Positions 20,601 to 29,794 of a stretch of 64,000 nucleotides of DNA are shown piece after piece. Below the pieces are notes generated by a model. The model ran no database searches. It was not told where the DNA came from and was given only the letters and a program-made list of their open reading frames with translations. The stretch spans positions 620,001 through 684,000 of the forward strand of contig NZ_CP062946.1 in the NCBI RefSeq assembly GCF_014898095.1, in the 5' to 3' direction. The position numbers and the translations under genes are program-made. The DNA is from Thalassotalea sp. LPB0316. GTDB taxonomy: Bacteria > Pseudomonadota > Gammaproteobacteria > Enterobacterales > Alteromonadaceae. The number at the start of each line of letters is the position of its first letter. Within the stretch, counting starts at the first letter, position 1.

Positions 20601-20645
20601 TCCAACGCATTCCTGCCATAGCGCAGGTATTAAGGGAGAAAATGC

Positions 20646-20996
20646 ATGCATTTTAAGATGATCATTGTATTTACTGACGATAACGTGACTGAAGACGTAA
20701 TGGATGCCGCACGTAAAGCGGGTGCAACAGGTGCGACGGTAATTAATAATGCCAGAGGAGAAGGCTTAGAGAAGCCAAAAACCTTTTTTGGACTATCGCT
20801 AGACACCCAACGTGATGTATTAATTTTTTTAGTAGAAGAGCATTTGAGTCGCCACATTTTAGAAACTATCGCCAAAGTTGGTGAGTTTGACGAAAAGCCT
20901 GGCACAGGTATCGCTTTTCAAATTGATGTCGAAGACGCCGTTGGCGTAAGCCATCAAATTAATCAATTAACCTCAACGGTGGAGAGTGAGCTGTGA
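20646..20996 (+). CDS. P-II-like signalling protein
   Basis: 116 residues, the size of a P-II/CutA-like ferredoxin-fold subunit (IIVFTDDNVTEDVMDAARKAGATGATVINNARG; GIAFQIDVEDAVGV near the end). It lacks the uridylylated tyrosine T-loop sequence of GlnB/GlnK, so it is not a classical nitrogen regulator. GGGAG precedes the ATG by eight bases. P-II-like proteins commonly sit beside a membrane protein and gate it after binding nucleotides or bicarbonate. The gene lies 45 bases after the DUF1538 pair and overlaps the CBS gene by four bases. Confidence 0.82.
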   Translation: MHFKMIIVFTDDNVTEDVMDAARKAGATGATVINNARGEGLEKPKTFFGLSLDTQRDVLIFLVEEHLSRHILETIAKVGEFDEKPGTGIAFQIDVEDAVGVSHQINQLTSTVESEL

Positions 20997-21400
20997 ATAA
21001 TAAATTAGCAATCAAAGCAAAAGATGTGATGACGCAGAATTTCATCAAACTTGATGGCTTAGCCACAGTTCAAGACGCGATTAATGCGATGCGAGCGAGC
21101 AATTGTGAAGTTGTTATCGTCAACAAACGCGATCAGCATGACGCTTACGGTATTTTGATGTTATCAGACATTGCCAAAAAGGTATTAGCAAAAGACAAAG
21201 CGCCAGAGCGGGTTAATATTTATGAAGTAATGACGAAACCGGTTATTCCCGTAGCACCAGAGTTAGATATTCGTTACTGCGCACGTTTATTCGACCAAGT
21301 CGGTTTGTCATGCGCACCGGTAATCGAAGCAGAAGAGTTGCTCGGCTTAGTAGGCTATAAAGAGCTTTTGATGGCCATGTTTGACGCCGCAGACGCATAA
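20993..21400 (+). CDS. CBS-domain pair protein
   Basis: 135 residues made of two CBS motifs (about 8-65 and 70-132): KAKDVMTQNFIKLDG and NIYEVMTKPVIPVAPELDI. No other domain is attached. CBS pairs bind adenine nucleotides and regulate channels and transporters. The GTG start overlaps the P-II-like stop (GTGA). A stand-alone CBS protein coupled to a P-II-like protein and a DUF1538 pair suggests a second sensory input into the same membrane complex (inference). Confidence 0.87.
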   Translation: MNNKLAIKAKDVMTQNFIKLDGLATVQDAINAMRASNCEVVIVNKRDQHDAYGILMLSDIAKKVLAKDKAPERVNIYEVMTKPVIPVAPELDIRYCARLFDQVGLSCAPVIEAEELLGLVGYKELLMAMFDAADA

Positions 21401-21421
21401 CTTAGGTGCCTATTTAGAACG

Positions 21422-21446
21422 AAGCCGAGTAATACTCGGCTTTTTT
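21422..21446 (+). terminator. Intrinsic terminator of the DUF1538-PII-CBS cassette
   Basis: Nine-base stem AAGCCGAGT / ACTCGGCTT, 3-nt loop, then T residues, 21 bases after the CBS stop. Confidence 0.88.
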
Positions 21447-21452
21447 GTGCCT

Positions 21453-21494
21453 AAACCAATTCATTTGGTTTATATTGGTAGTTATACCAATATA
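21453..21494 (+). other. Two adjacent palindromes in the PH-protein leader
   Basis: AAACCAA / TTGGTTT (21453-21459 and 21465-21471) is followed at once by the perfect 10-bp inverted repeat TATATTGGTA / TACCAATATA (21471-21480 and 21485-21494, 4-nt loop). They end 21 bases before the PH gene. Neither has a T run. They could be an operator or leader structure; function unknown. Confidence 0.5.
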
Positions 21495-21515
21495 AATAAT
21501 AAATAAGGATATGTA

Positions 21516-21893
21516 ATGATAGATTTTAATAGCTCGGATTTATTCAAACTAAAATCGGTAGATCACGATAAAGCACGCGACGACTTTCATCGCTTTTTAA
21601 TTGATGGTGAAGAAATTTTTGCCGTCTTTAAAACCTTTCGCGACCAAGTGGTGTTCACCAATAAACGGGTTATTGCCGCCAATGTTCAAGGTATTACGGG
21701 CTCTAAGGTCGATTACACCTCAATTCCGTACAGTAAAATTCAAACCTTTTCGATTGAAACCTCTGGCTCACTCGATCTCGATTGTGAAATTCAATTGTAT
21801 ATCAGCAGTGTCGGTAAAGTCGGCTTTGAGATTAGCGGTAGCTTCGATATTGTTGGCTTTAACAAAATGCTCAGCGAATTCGTCTTATCTTAA
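21516..21893 (+). CDS. PH domain-containing protein
   Basis: 125 residues that together make one bacterial PH domain (bPH_1-like): repeated beta strands with FKTFRDQVVFTNKRVIAAN and YTSIPYSKIQTFSIET, and a C-terminal helix. No membrane segment or signal peptide, so it should be cytosolic. Bacterial PH proteins mostly have unknown ligands. AAGGA lies upstream of the ATG. The gene is alone between two palindromic elements and converges on rep. Confidence 0.82.
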   Translation: MIDFNSSDLFKLKSVDHDKARDDFHRFLIDGEEIFAVFKTFRDQVVFTNKRVIAANVQGITGSKVDYTSIPYSKIQTFSIETSGSLDLDCEIQLYISSVGKVGFEISGSFDIVGFNKMLSEFVLS

Positions 21894-21898
21894 TACTT

Positions 21899-21925
21899 GG
21901 GGTCAGAGTCAATTGACTCTGCCCC
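21899..21925. repeat. GGGGTCAGAGTCA-type palindrome
   Basis: A 27-base near-perfect palindrome starting GGGGTCAGAGTCA and ending TGACTCTGCCCC sits five bases after the PH gene and before the convergent rep gene. No T tract on either side, so it is more likely a REP-like element than a terminator. A relative with the ends CGGGGTCA/TGACCCCG is at 46023-46052. Confidence 0.55.
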
Positions 21926-21951
21926 CTCTAATCTATAACAGAGTTTCAAGG

Positions 21952-23970
21952 TTATTTTTTTAATAACGCCCGCAGGTTGGCAACGCCCATTTTGGCTTTT
22001 TCTTGCGTTTGCTCGCGCGATTGTGGCTTGCGAGTATTTTCCCAGATCAAATCGTCTTGTGGTAGTTCATGCAAGAAACGACTTGGCTCAGTTCGAGCAA
22101 CTTCGCCAAACTGTCTGCGTTCTTTGGCGTAAGTGAATATTAACTCACGTTGAGCACGGGTGATGCCAACATAAGCTAATCGACGCTCTTCTTCAACGTT
22201 ACCTTCATCCATTGAGGTTTGGTGAGGTAATAAACCTTCTTCCATACCAATCAGGAATACATAAGGAAACTCTAGCCCTTTTGATGCGTGTAGAGTCATC
22301 AGTTGAACTTGATCGGCGTTGTCTTCTTCTTCACCGCGCTCCATCATATCGCGCAGGGTCAACCGAGTAACCACTTGCGCAAGTGTCATCGGCTCGTCCA
22401 TGTCTGAGCCTTCAAGCATATCTGTCACCCAACTAAATAGCTGGGTAACATTTTTCATTCGCATTTCAGCCGCTTTTGCACTGGTTGATGAATCGTAAAG
22501 AAAATCTTCATAGTTCATTTCGCGCACCATGGCGCGCAATACAGCAGCGGTATCACCGCGCTGGGCATTATCTGCGGTTTCGACGATCCAACGAGTAAAC
22601 TTTTGCACGTTAACTAAACCGCGGCCGGTTAGGTGTTGCTCTAACCCCAACTCAAAGCTAGCCGCGAACATACTAATTTGGCGCATATTGGCGTAAGTAC
22701 CTAGCTTCTCTAGAGTTGCCGGACCAATTTCCCGTTTCGGGACATTCACAATACGCAAAAAGGCGTTATCGTCATCAGGGTTCACAATAAGGCGTAAATA
22801 CGCCATCATGTCTTTGATTTCAGCGCGTGAGAAGAATGACGTACCACCACTTATTTTATACGGGATACGGTTGGTCATTAATGCCTTTTCAAGCAATCGC
22901 GATTGGTGATTACCTCGATACAGCACGGCGTAGTCGCGATATTGGGTTTTGTTCATAAAGCGATGACCAATGAGCTCCCCGACTAAACGCTCAACTTCGT
23001 GCTCTTCGTTTTTGGTTTCAACGACTTTTAGCTCAACACCGTATGCCAATTCACTAAACAGCGCTTTGTCATAATCGTGCGGGTTGTTGGCGATCAAAAT
23101 ATTAGCGCATTTTAATATACGGCCACTAGAGCGATAGTTTTGCTCAAGTTTAATCAATTTTAGGCTCGGGTAATCTTTACCAAGCAAGACAAGATTTTGC
23201 GGTTTTGCTCCACGCCATGAGTAGATCGACTGATCATCATCACCCACTACGGTCAATAAACCTTTATCACCAGTAATCAGTTTTACCAATTCGTATTGAC
23301 TGGCATTAGTATCTTGATACTCATCGACTAGCATATATTGAATCTTTTGCTGCCAACGCTCGCGTACTTGCGGGAAATTGCGAAACATCAAGGTAGGGAT
23401 CAAAATCAAATCATCAAAGTCGAGCGCATTATACGCTCTCATATGTTGTTGATAGCGTTGATAAAACTCAGCGTACATTCGGGTATCAGCATCACCGGCA
23501 TATTCAATGGCTTGTTCAGGTAGTAACAAATCATTTTTCCAGTTGGAAATCATCATTTGTAGTTTACTGAGCAAATCTTTATCTCCGTCTAACTCCTCGA
23601 GGGTCAGCTCTTTTAATAGGGCAATGGTGTCTTGATCGTCGAACAACGTAAAACCGGGCTTGTAACCTAGCGTGCGGATCTCTTTGCGAATAATGTCTAA
23701 ACCTAACGAGTGAAAGGTCGATACCGTTAAACCACGCGTTAAGTCGCGACCAAGCATATTACTTACCCGCTCTTTCATTTCACGGGCGGCTTTATTAGTA
23801 AAGGTTACCGCTGCAATATTTCTCGCTTTATAGCCACACTTTTGAATGAGGTAAGCTATTTTTTGACAAATTACACCCGTTTTACCGCTACCAGCGCCTG
23901 CTAAAACTAGACAAGGACCAGAGACATATTTTACTGCCTCTTCTTGCCTTGGGTTTAATCTCATTGCCAA
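21952..23970 (-). CDS. rep: ATP-dependent DNA helicase Rep
   Basis: 672 residues from the TTG at 23970, favoured by GAGG nine bases upstream; an ATG two codons further in matches the E. coli start MRLNP and is the alternative. Superfamily 1A motifs are all present: [48 protein letters not shown], and VGITRAQ. Length and sequence match Rep rather than UvrD, which is separately encoded at 60793. Rep is a 3'-5' translocase that clears proteins ahead of replication forks. Divergent from ubiK. Confidence 0.96.
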   Translation of the reverse strand: MAMRLNPRQEEAVKYVSGPCLVLAGAGSGKTGVICQKIAYLIQKCGYKARNIAAVTFTNKAAREMKERVSNMLGRDLTRGLTVSTFHSLGLDIIRKEIRTLGYKPGFTLFDDQDTIALLKELTLEELDGDKDLLSKLQMMISNWKNDLLLPEQAIEYAGDADTRMYAEFYQRYQQHMRAYNALDFDDLILIPTLMFRNFPQVRERWQQKIQYMLVDEYQDTNASQYELVKLITGDKGLLTVVGDDDQSIYSWRGAKPQNLVLLGKDYPSLKLIKLEQNYRSSGRILKCANILIANNPHDYDKALFSELAYGVELKVVETKNEEHEVERLVGELIGHRFMNKTQYRDYAVLYRGNHQSRLLEKALMTNRIPYKISGGTSFFSRAEIKDMMAYLRLIVNPDDDNAFLRIVNVPKREIGPATLEKLGTYANMRQISMFAASFELGLEQHLTGRGLVNVQKFTRWIVETADNAQRGDTAAVLRAMVREMNYEDFLYDSSTSAKAAEMRMKNVTQLFSWVTDMLEGSDMDEPMTLAQVVTRLTLRDMMERGEEEDNADQVQLMTLHASKGLEFPYVFLIGMEEGLLPHQTSMDEGNVEEERRLAYVGITRAQRELIFTYAKERRQFGEVARTEPSRFLHELPQDDLIWENTRKPQSREQTQEKAKMGVANLRALLKK

Positions 23971-24100
23971 TGTTTACTACCTCTAAAATAAAAAGGCGAT
24001 TTTACCTGTTTTTATGATCAAGAGCAGTATTGAAAACAAAAATTCTCGCACCAATAACAAAATTGATTACAATGAGCTATCGAATCAATAGGACAAACAC

Positions 24101-24358
24101 ATGATTAACGCGAAAAAACTTGAAGAAATCGCTCAGCAAGTCACCGATGCTATTCCACCGGGTTTAAAAAACTTAGCTAATGATTTTGAAGATAAGACTA
24201 AGACGGTTATCCAACGCAAACTCGCTGAGTTAGATGTTGTTTCACGCGAAGAGTTTGATGTACAAACGCAAGTGTTGTTAAAAACACGTGCTCAAATTGC
24301 CGAGCTTGAAAAGAAAATCGCTGATCTTGAAGCGAAATTAGCGGAAAAAGAAGATTAA
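24101..24358 (+). CDS. ubiK: Ubiquinone biosynthesis accessory factor UbiK
   Basis: 85 residues with the BMFP/YqiC layout: an amphipathic N-terminal helix (about 1-30) and a C-terminal coiled coil rich in Glu, Lys, Ala and Leu (about 50-83). UbiK forms trimers, binds membranes and works with UbiJ, encoded at 16657. AGGA lies upstream of the ATG. A short hairpin follows, then the BIME array. Confidence 0.9.
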   Translation: MINAKKLEEIAQQVTDAIPPGLKNLANDFEDKTKTVIQRKLAELDVVSREEFDVQTQVLLKTRAQIAELEKKIADLEAKLAEKED

Positions 24359-24369
24359 TTAGATAAACG

Positions 24370-24395
24370 AGATGCCCGAGAAGTTGGGCATCTTT
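24370..24395 (+). terminator. Probable terminator of ubiK
   Basis: Stem AGATGCCC / GGGCATCT with an 8-nt loop, followed by TTC, 12 bases after the ubiK stop. The T run is short. Confidence 0.6.
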
Positions 24396-24422
24396 CAAAT
24401 ACCTGCAATAGTGCATTTGCAG

Positions 24423-24966
24423 GAGATTACCGTCTTCACGGTAATGACGGCATAGTGTCTTACCCGAGCAGTCGGGTATCTCATGTTGTAATGAATAATT
24501 GGCTAGGAGATTCCCGCTAACAACATGCGGGAATGACGATAATAATACTCGATAATATGAATACACCGTCATACCCGAGCAGTCGGGTATCTCATACCGT
24601 AATGCGTAATTGGCTTAGAGATTCCCGCTAACAACATGCGGGAATGACGATATTTTATGTTCTAAGAAATGACTAATTTGCGTTCTCGAGAACGACGATG
24701 TTGATCCTCGATAAGATAAACACACCGTCATACCCGAGCAGTCGGGTATCTCATACTGTAATGCGTAATTGGCTAGAAGATTCCCGCTAACAACATGCGG
24801 GAATGACTAATTTTCAACATGCGAGAGTAACTTTTTTTTAAAGTCTGTAATGACGATAGTAATCCTCGATAAGATAAACACACCGTCATACCCGAGCAGT
24901 CGGGTATCTCATACTGTAATGCGTAATTGGCTAGAAGATTCCCGCTAACAACATGCGGGAATGACT
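24423..24966. repeat. BIME-like array of alternating REP palindromes
   Basis: Nine palindromic units fill the space between ubiK and ilvA. One has core TTACCGT/ACGGTAA (24423-24450). Four have core CCCGAGCAGTCGGG (starts near 24457, 24565, 24724, 24882), each followed about 25 bases later by an inverted partner with core TTCCCGC/GCGGGAA (24507, 24618, 24778, 24937). All share the ends CCGTCAT and ATCTC, in alternating orientation. The last two composite units include an exact 105-base direct repeat (24704-24808 and 24862-24966). No gene is visible in this stretch. Confidence 0.88.
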
Positions 24967-24995
24967 CATTATTTTTGCTCTGTAATGACGATGAG

Positions 24996-26564
24996 TTACT
25001 TACTCAAAAACGCTTTAAATGCTGGATTTTGGCTTTCTTCTTGCCACTTATAGCCCAAATCTTTTAAGTGCCTAAAAAACGCAAGCTGCTCTTCATTACC
25101 TACTTCAAAACCAGCCAGTACTTGGCCATATGCCGCACCGTGGTTGCGATAATGAAACAAGGTGATATTCCACAGCTCGCCCAAGGTTGCGAGAAAGTTT
25201 TCCAATGCGCCCGGCGCTTCAGGAAATTCAAACCTAAATAGTCGCTCTTGGGCAGAATTCGGATTAGGGCCACCCACCATATAACGAACATGTAATTTGG
25301 CTAATTCGTTGTCGGTTAAATCAATAGCGCTAAAGCCTTGCTCGTTAAGCTGGTGGCAAAGCTGCTCGCGCTCTTCATTGCCGCTAATTTTTACGCCAAC
25401 AAAAACATCGGCTTGTGTTTTGCCAACAAAACGATAATTAAACTCGGTGATCACTCGCGAGCCCAAAGACTGACAAAAGCGCTTGAAGCTACCTTTTTCT
25501 TCAGGAATGGTTACCGCAAACACGGCTTCTTTTTGCTCACCAAGCTCACAGCGCTCTGAAACATAGCGCAAGCTATGAAAGTTCATATTAGCGCCAGACA
25601 AAATAGCCGCTAGGTTTTCATTGCCACGACTGGTTTGACAGTATTTATTGACCCCCGCCAATGACAACGCGCCAGCTGGTTCAGCAATGACCCGTGTTTG
25701 CTCAAACACTTCTTTTATTGCCGCGCATATTTCATCAGTAGTAACCGTAATCACTTGATCACAATACTGCTTGATAATATCAAAGGTATGTTGACCAATG
25801 CGCTTGACCGCGACACCATCGGCAAATAATCCTACTTGCGCTAAATCTGTTGGTTCACCTTTTTCCATTGCTGCTTTTAAACAGGCAGAATCTTCGGCTT
25901 CCACACCGATAATCTTGATATCAGGGCGTAATTCTTTGAGATAAACCGCCATGCCAGCGAGTAAACCACCACCGCCAACCGGCACAAACACCGCGTCTAA
26001 TTGATGGTTTTGTTGCAATAGCTCTTTGGCAACTGTGCCTTGACCAGCGATAACATCGGGATCATCAAACGGATGTACGATAGTTTTACTTTCTTGCTCA
26101 GCAATGGCTAATGACGCTTCTTGTGCATCGTTAAAGCTTTTGCCAATCAATCTAACATCAGCGCCAAGGCGCTTAACGTTTTCAACTTTAATATCAGGGG
26201 TGGTGATCGGCATAACAATGGTTGCCGTGATACCCAGTTTTTTAGCCGCTAACGCCAAGCCTTGGGCGTGATTACCAGCCGAGGCTGCAACCACGCCTTG
26301 CGCTTTTTGCTCATCCGCTAATTGGGCGAGCTTGTTATAAGCACCGCGCAGTTTGAATGAGTGCACGGGTTGTTGATCTTCTCGCTTGAGATAAACTTGA
26401 TTGCCATTGCCAAGGCGCGCCGAAATTTTATGGCAATGAGTTAAATCAGATTCAACCGCGACATCGTACACCGGTGCCAGTAATATCTTTTTTAAATAAT
26501 CAATTGCCATGTCTGCTTCGCCTTGTTGGCCGTCGCTACGTGTCACTGTCCCTGAGGTAGTCAT
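24996..26564 (-). CDS. ilvA: Threonine ammonia-lyase, biosynthetic
   Basis: 522 residues from the ATG at 26564, four bases after the ilvD stop and eight bases after AAGGA; upstream in-frame starts would lie inside ilvD. The PLP lysine is in HSFKLRGAYNK and the glycine loop is GGGGLLAGM. Two ACT-like regulatory domains (about 335-520) are where isoleucine inhibits and valine activates in the family. It makes 2-oxobutanoate from threonine, the first step to isoleucine. Last gene of ilvGMEDA. Confidence 0.95.
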   Translation of the reverse strand: MTTSGTVTRSDGQQGEADMAIDYLKKILLAPVYDVAVESDLTHCHKISARLGNGNQVYLKREDQQPVHSFKLRGAYNKLAQLADEQKAQGVVAASAGNHAQGLALAAKKLGITATIVMPITTPDIKVENVKRLGADVRLIGKSFNDAQEASLAIAEQESKTIVHPFDDPDVIAGQGTVAKELLQQNHQLDAVFVPVGGGGLLAGMAVYLKELRPDIKIIGVEAEDSACLKAAMEKGEPTDLAQVGLFADGVAVKRIGQHTFDIIKQYCDQVITVTTDEICAAIKEVFEQTRVIAEPAGALSLAGVNKYCQTSRGNENLAAILSGANMNFHSLRYVSERCELGEQKEAVFAVTIPEEKGSFKRFCQSLGSRVITEFNYRFVGKTQADVFVGVKISGNEEREQLCHQLNEQGFSAIDLTDNELAKLHVRYMVGGPNPNSAQERLFRFEFPEAPGALENFLATLGELWNITLFHYRNHGAAYGQVLAGFEVGNEEQLAFFRHLKDLGYKWQEESQNPAFKAFLSK

Positions 26565-26568
26565 CTTG

Positions 26569-28449
26569 CTAATCCTTTTCAGACGGACTGTGATGAGGCG
26601 CTGCGCCATCAAGTACTGCGCGATCTCGCACCGCACCTTTATCGGCACTGGTCGCCAACATCGCGTAATTTTTTAATGCATAGCTAATTGGTCGCACGCG
26701 ATCTTTTGGCTGCCATGCGTTTTTGCGCGTATTCATTGCTTGTTTGCGCGCAGCGAGTTCTTCATCAGAAAGGTTTAAAGAAATACTGCGATTTGGAATA
26801 TCGATCGCAATAATATCGCCGTTTTCAATTAAGGCAATTGCCCCTCCGTTAGCCGCTTCTGGAGAAATATGGCCAATCGATAAGCCAGAAGTACCGCCCG
26901 AGAAACGACCATCAGTTATTAATGCACATTGTTTACCTAAGCCCATAGACTTTAAATAGGTGGTTGGGTAAAGCATTTCTTGCATACCTGGGCCGCCTTT
27001 TGGGCCTTCGTATCGGATCACCACGACTTCACCAGCAACGACTTTACCCGATAAAATACCATCTACCGCATCGTCTTGGCTTTCAAAAACGTGCGCAGGG
27101 CCTGTAAACGTTAGGTTTTCTTCAGCAACGCCGGCGGTTTTCACGACACAACCGTCGAGTGCAATATTACCGGTAAGCACCGCTAAACCACCTTCAGTTG
27201 AAAAAGCATGATCGATTGAGCGGATGCAGCCATTTTCACGATCGTCATCTAGGGTATCCCAACGGCAATCTTGGCTAAAAGCTTTGGTCGTGCGAATACC
27301 GGCTGGACCGGCTCGATAAAAGGTTTTGATTGCTTCGTCTTCGGTCACCTTAATATCATATTGCTTAAGGTGCTCTGCAAGGCTGGTGCCTAAGACATTG
27401 GTGACATTCATTTTCAATAAATTAGCACGTGCCAATTCACCTAAAATAGCAATAACGCCGCCAGCACGGTGAACGTCTTCCATGTGATAATCTGGCGTTG
27501 ACGGTGCGACTTTACACAACTGAGGTACGATACGTGACAATTTGTCCATATCTGCCATGGTGTAATCAATCTCGCCTTCTTGCGCGATCGCCAGTAAGTG
27601 TAAAATGGTGTTGGTTGAACCGCCCATCGCAATATCTAAACACATTGCATTGTGCAAAGCGTCTTTATTGGCAATGTTGCGCGGTAAGGCAGTTTCATCG
27701 TCTTGTTGATAATAGCGCTTGGTTAATTCAACGATTTGCTTACCCGCTTTTAAAAATAATTGCTCGCGATCGGCATGAGTTGCCAACATTGAGCCATTAC
27801 CAGGTAAGGCTAACCCCAACGCTTCAGCTAAACAGTTCATTGAGTTTGCCGTGAACATGCCCGAACAAGAGCCACAGGTTGGGCACGCTGAGCGCTCTAC
27901 TTGTTTGCTTTGCTCGTCTGACACGGTTGGATCGGCACCTTGGATCATGGCATCAACCAAATCGAGCTTGATAATTTGATCTGAAAGCTTAGTTTTACCC
28001 GCTTCCATCGGGCCACCAGAAACAAAAATAACCGGAATATTCAACCGCATTGCGGCCATTAGCATGCCCGGTGTTATCTTGTCACAGTTGGAAATACAAA
28101 CCATGGCATCAGCACAATGCGCGTTCACCATGTATTCAACGGAGTCAGCGATAAGATCGCGCGATGGTAAACTATAAAGCATGCCCGAATGGCCCATGGC
28201 AATGCCGTCATCAACCGCGATAGTATTGAATTCTTTCGCTACGCCACCCGCGTCTTCAATTGCGCCCGCAACGAGCTGCCCCATATCCTTTAAATGAACA
28301 TGACCAGGAACAAATTGCGTAAACGAGTTAACGACAGCGACAATCGGCTTGCCAAAATCTTCATCTGTCATACCTGTTGCACGCCAGAGCGCACGCGCGC
28401 CTGCCATGTTGCGGCCTTGAGTAGAAGTAGCAGATCTTAATTTTGGCAT
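26569..28449 (-). CDS. ilvD: Dihydroxy-acid dehydratase
   Basis: 626 residues (E. coli 616). Fe-S cluster cysteines are in [11 protein letters not shown] and [11 protein letters not shown], and the C-terminal motif GRFSGGTSG is present. It dehydrates dihydroxy-isovalerate and dihydroxy-methylvalerate to the oxo-acids. It is separated from ilvE by 80 bases containing a strong hairpin and is followed closely by ilvA. Confidence 0.97.
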   Translation of the reverse strand: MPKLRSATSTQGRNMAGARALWRATGMTDEDFGKPIVAVVNSFTQFVPGHVHLKDMGQLVAGAIEDAGGVAKEFNTIAVDDGIAMGHSGMLYSLPSRDLIADSVEYMVNAHCADAMVCISNCDKITPGMLMAAMRLNIPVIFVSGGPMEAGKTKLSDQIIKLDLVDAMIQGADPTVSDEQSKQVERSACPTCGSCSGMFTANSMNCLAEALGLALPGNGSMLATHADREQLFLKAGKQIVELTKRYYQQDDETALPRNIANKDALHNAMCLDIAMGGSTNTILHLLAIAQEGEIDYTMADMDKLSRIVPQLCKVAPSTPDYHMEDVHRAGGVIAILGELARANLLKMNVTNVLGTSLAEHLKQYDIKVTEDEAIKTFYRAGPAGIRTTKAFSQDCRWDTLDDDRENGCIRSIDHAFSTEGGLAVLTGNIALDGCVVKTAGVAEENLTFTGPAHVFESQDDAVDGILSGKVVAGEVVVIRYEGPKGGPGMQEMLYPTTYLKSMGLGKQCALITDGRFSGGTSGLSIGHISPEAANGGAIALIENGDIIAIDIPNRSISLNLSDEELAARKQAMNTRKNAWQPKDRVRPISYALKNYAMLATSADKGAVRDRAVLDGAAPHHSPSEKD

Positions 28450-28493
28450 GGTGGTTTTGTCCTATCGTTAGAAATTTTATTATTTAAATAAGT

Positions 28494-28521
28494 GGATGCG
28501 CTAAATCCGATTAGCGCATCC
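28494..28521 (-). other. Strong hairpin between ilvE and ilvD
   Basis: Perfect 11-bp stem GGATGCGCTAA / TTAGCGCATCC with a 6-nt loop, nine bases after the ilvE stop. No T run follows on the minus strand, so it is more likely a processing or mRNA-stability element, or a weak partial terminator, within the ilvGMEDA message. Confidence 0.6.
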
Positions 28522-28529
28522 AAGGTTGA

Positions 28530-29459
28530 TTATTCAACCGGTAAAAGCCATGAATCAGGGATTTCAGTTGAGCCGTCAAACATACCGAAAAACGCTTCTT
28601 GGATAGCTTTGGTAATTGGCCCACGTGTGCCGTTACCTACAGGCATACCATCAACGGTTTTCACTGGCACAACTTCAGTTGCGGTGCCGGTCATAAAGAA
28701 TTCATCAGCAAGATAGAGTGACTCGCGAGAAATCGGCTCTTCGCGAACTTCGTAGCCCAATTGCTTAGCTAATTGCATCACCGTATCACGGGTTAAGCCG
28801 GGTAAAATTGATGCCGTGCTAAATGGAGTATAAATAACACCGTTACGCACTAAGAATAAGTTTTGGCCAGCGCCTTCACTAACCATATTATTAACATCCA
28901 ACGCGATCCCTTCGGTATAACCATGACGGCCAGCTTCCATTGAAATTAATTGCGAAGATAAGTAATTTCCGCCAGCTTTCGCTGCTGTTGGCATCGTGTT
29001 CGGCGCTAATCGGTTCCAACTTGATACACCAACATCAACACCTTGTTCAATGGCTTCTGCACCTAAATAAGCTTCCCAGCTAAATGCTGCAACCATTAAA
29101 TCAGCTTTTGCATCGGCAGGTGGACGAAGCCCCATGCCCACATCACCTAAAAAGGCTAATGGACGTAAATAGGCTGAGGCTAAACCATTTTTAGCTACTG
29201 CATCTTTACATGCTTGCTCAACTTCTTCTTGGGTGTATGGGATATTCATTCGATAGACCTTTGCTGAATCGAACAAACGTTTGATGTGCTCTTCTAGACG
29301 AAAAATACACGTGCCTTTGTGCGTTTTGTAGGCGCGAATACCTTCAAAAACCGATGAACCGTAATGTAATGCATGGCTCATCACGTGAACTGTCGCATTT
29401 TGCCAAGGCATGAGCTCACCGTTAAACCAAATTAATTCTGCATTTACTTTTGCCATTGT
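28530..29459 (-). CDS. ilvE: Branched-chain amino acid aminotransferase
   Basis: 309 residues, identical in length to E. coli IlvE, from the ATG at 29459 (AGGAC upstream; the upstream open frame to 29513 is not conserved). Class IV fold; the PLP lysine is K160 in PTAAKAGGNYL. HVMSHALHYGSSVFEGIR is the family start. It performs the last step to isoleucine, valine and leucine. About 77 bases separate it from ilvM. Confidence 0.97.
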   Translation of the reverse strand, partial: TMAKVNAELIWFNGELMPWQNATVHVMSHALHYGSSVFEGIRAYKTHKGTCIFRLEEHIKRLFDSAKVYRMNIPYTQEEVEQACKDAVAKNGLASAYLRPLAFLGDVGMGLRPPADAKADLMVAAFSWEAYLGAEAIEQGVDVGVSSWNRLAPNTMPTAAKAGGNYLSSQLISMEAGRHGYTEGIALDVNNMVSEGAGQNLFLVRNGVIYTPFSTASILPGLTRDTVMQLAKQLGYEVREEPISRESLYLADEFFMTGTATEVVPVKTVDGMPVGNGTRGPITKAIQEAFFGMFDGSTEIPDSWLLPVE

Positions 29460-29536
29460 TGTTGTCCTAAATATATTCTGTCGCTTGCTGTAAGAAAAAA
29501 TTACAACAAACAAATTTCTTGTTAATTATGCGTGTA

Positions 29537-29794
29537 TTATGCACTTGCTAATTGCATGGCTGTATTGTCTACCGTGACACTCTTGATGTCGATGAGTTTA
29601 TTAATTTGATCTATCAACAGCTCAATGGGTCGCTCACTACTGACCAATAGCTCGATAATACCGATATTATTCTCAGTGTTAACCCGCGCGTTGATGCCGT
29701 TAATGAGAAAACCGCGGTAGCGAGCAACTTGTAAAATTCGCTCGAGTACCACTTGTTTATCATCGGCCGTGATGTTTAATTGATAACGATTCAT
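29537..29794 (-). CDS. ilvM: Acetolactate synthase II small subunit
   Basis: 85 residues forming one ACT domain (YQLNITADDKQVVLERILQV). IlvM activates and stabilises the large subunit of acetohydroxyacid synthase II, the valine-insensitive isoenzyme. Its ATG overlaps the ilvG stop by one base (TAATG), so the subunits are translationally coupled. Confidence 0.93.
   Translation of the reverse strand: MNRYQLNITADDKQVVLERILQVARYRGFLINGINARVNTENNIGIIELLVSSERPIELLIDQINKLIDIKSVTVDNTAMQLASA

Noticed and set aside
21899..21925. Bidirectional terminator between the PH gene and rep
   Set aside because: Strong palindrome but no T tract on either strand.
24207..24572. 121-codon minus-strand frame across the ubiK end and repeats
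   Set aside because: Covers the ubiK coding region, its terminator and REP palindromes; composition is that of translated repeats.
24423..24966. CRISPR array
   Set aside because: Units alternate in orientation, intervals vary (about 111, 159, 158 bases), the intervening sequence is itself repeated, and no cas genes are present.
27498..27854. 118-codon open frame antisense to ilvD
   Set aside because: Shadow frame within a well-conserved enzyme gene; no supporting signals.
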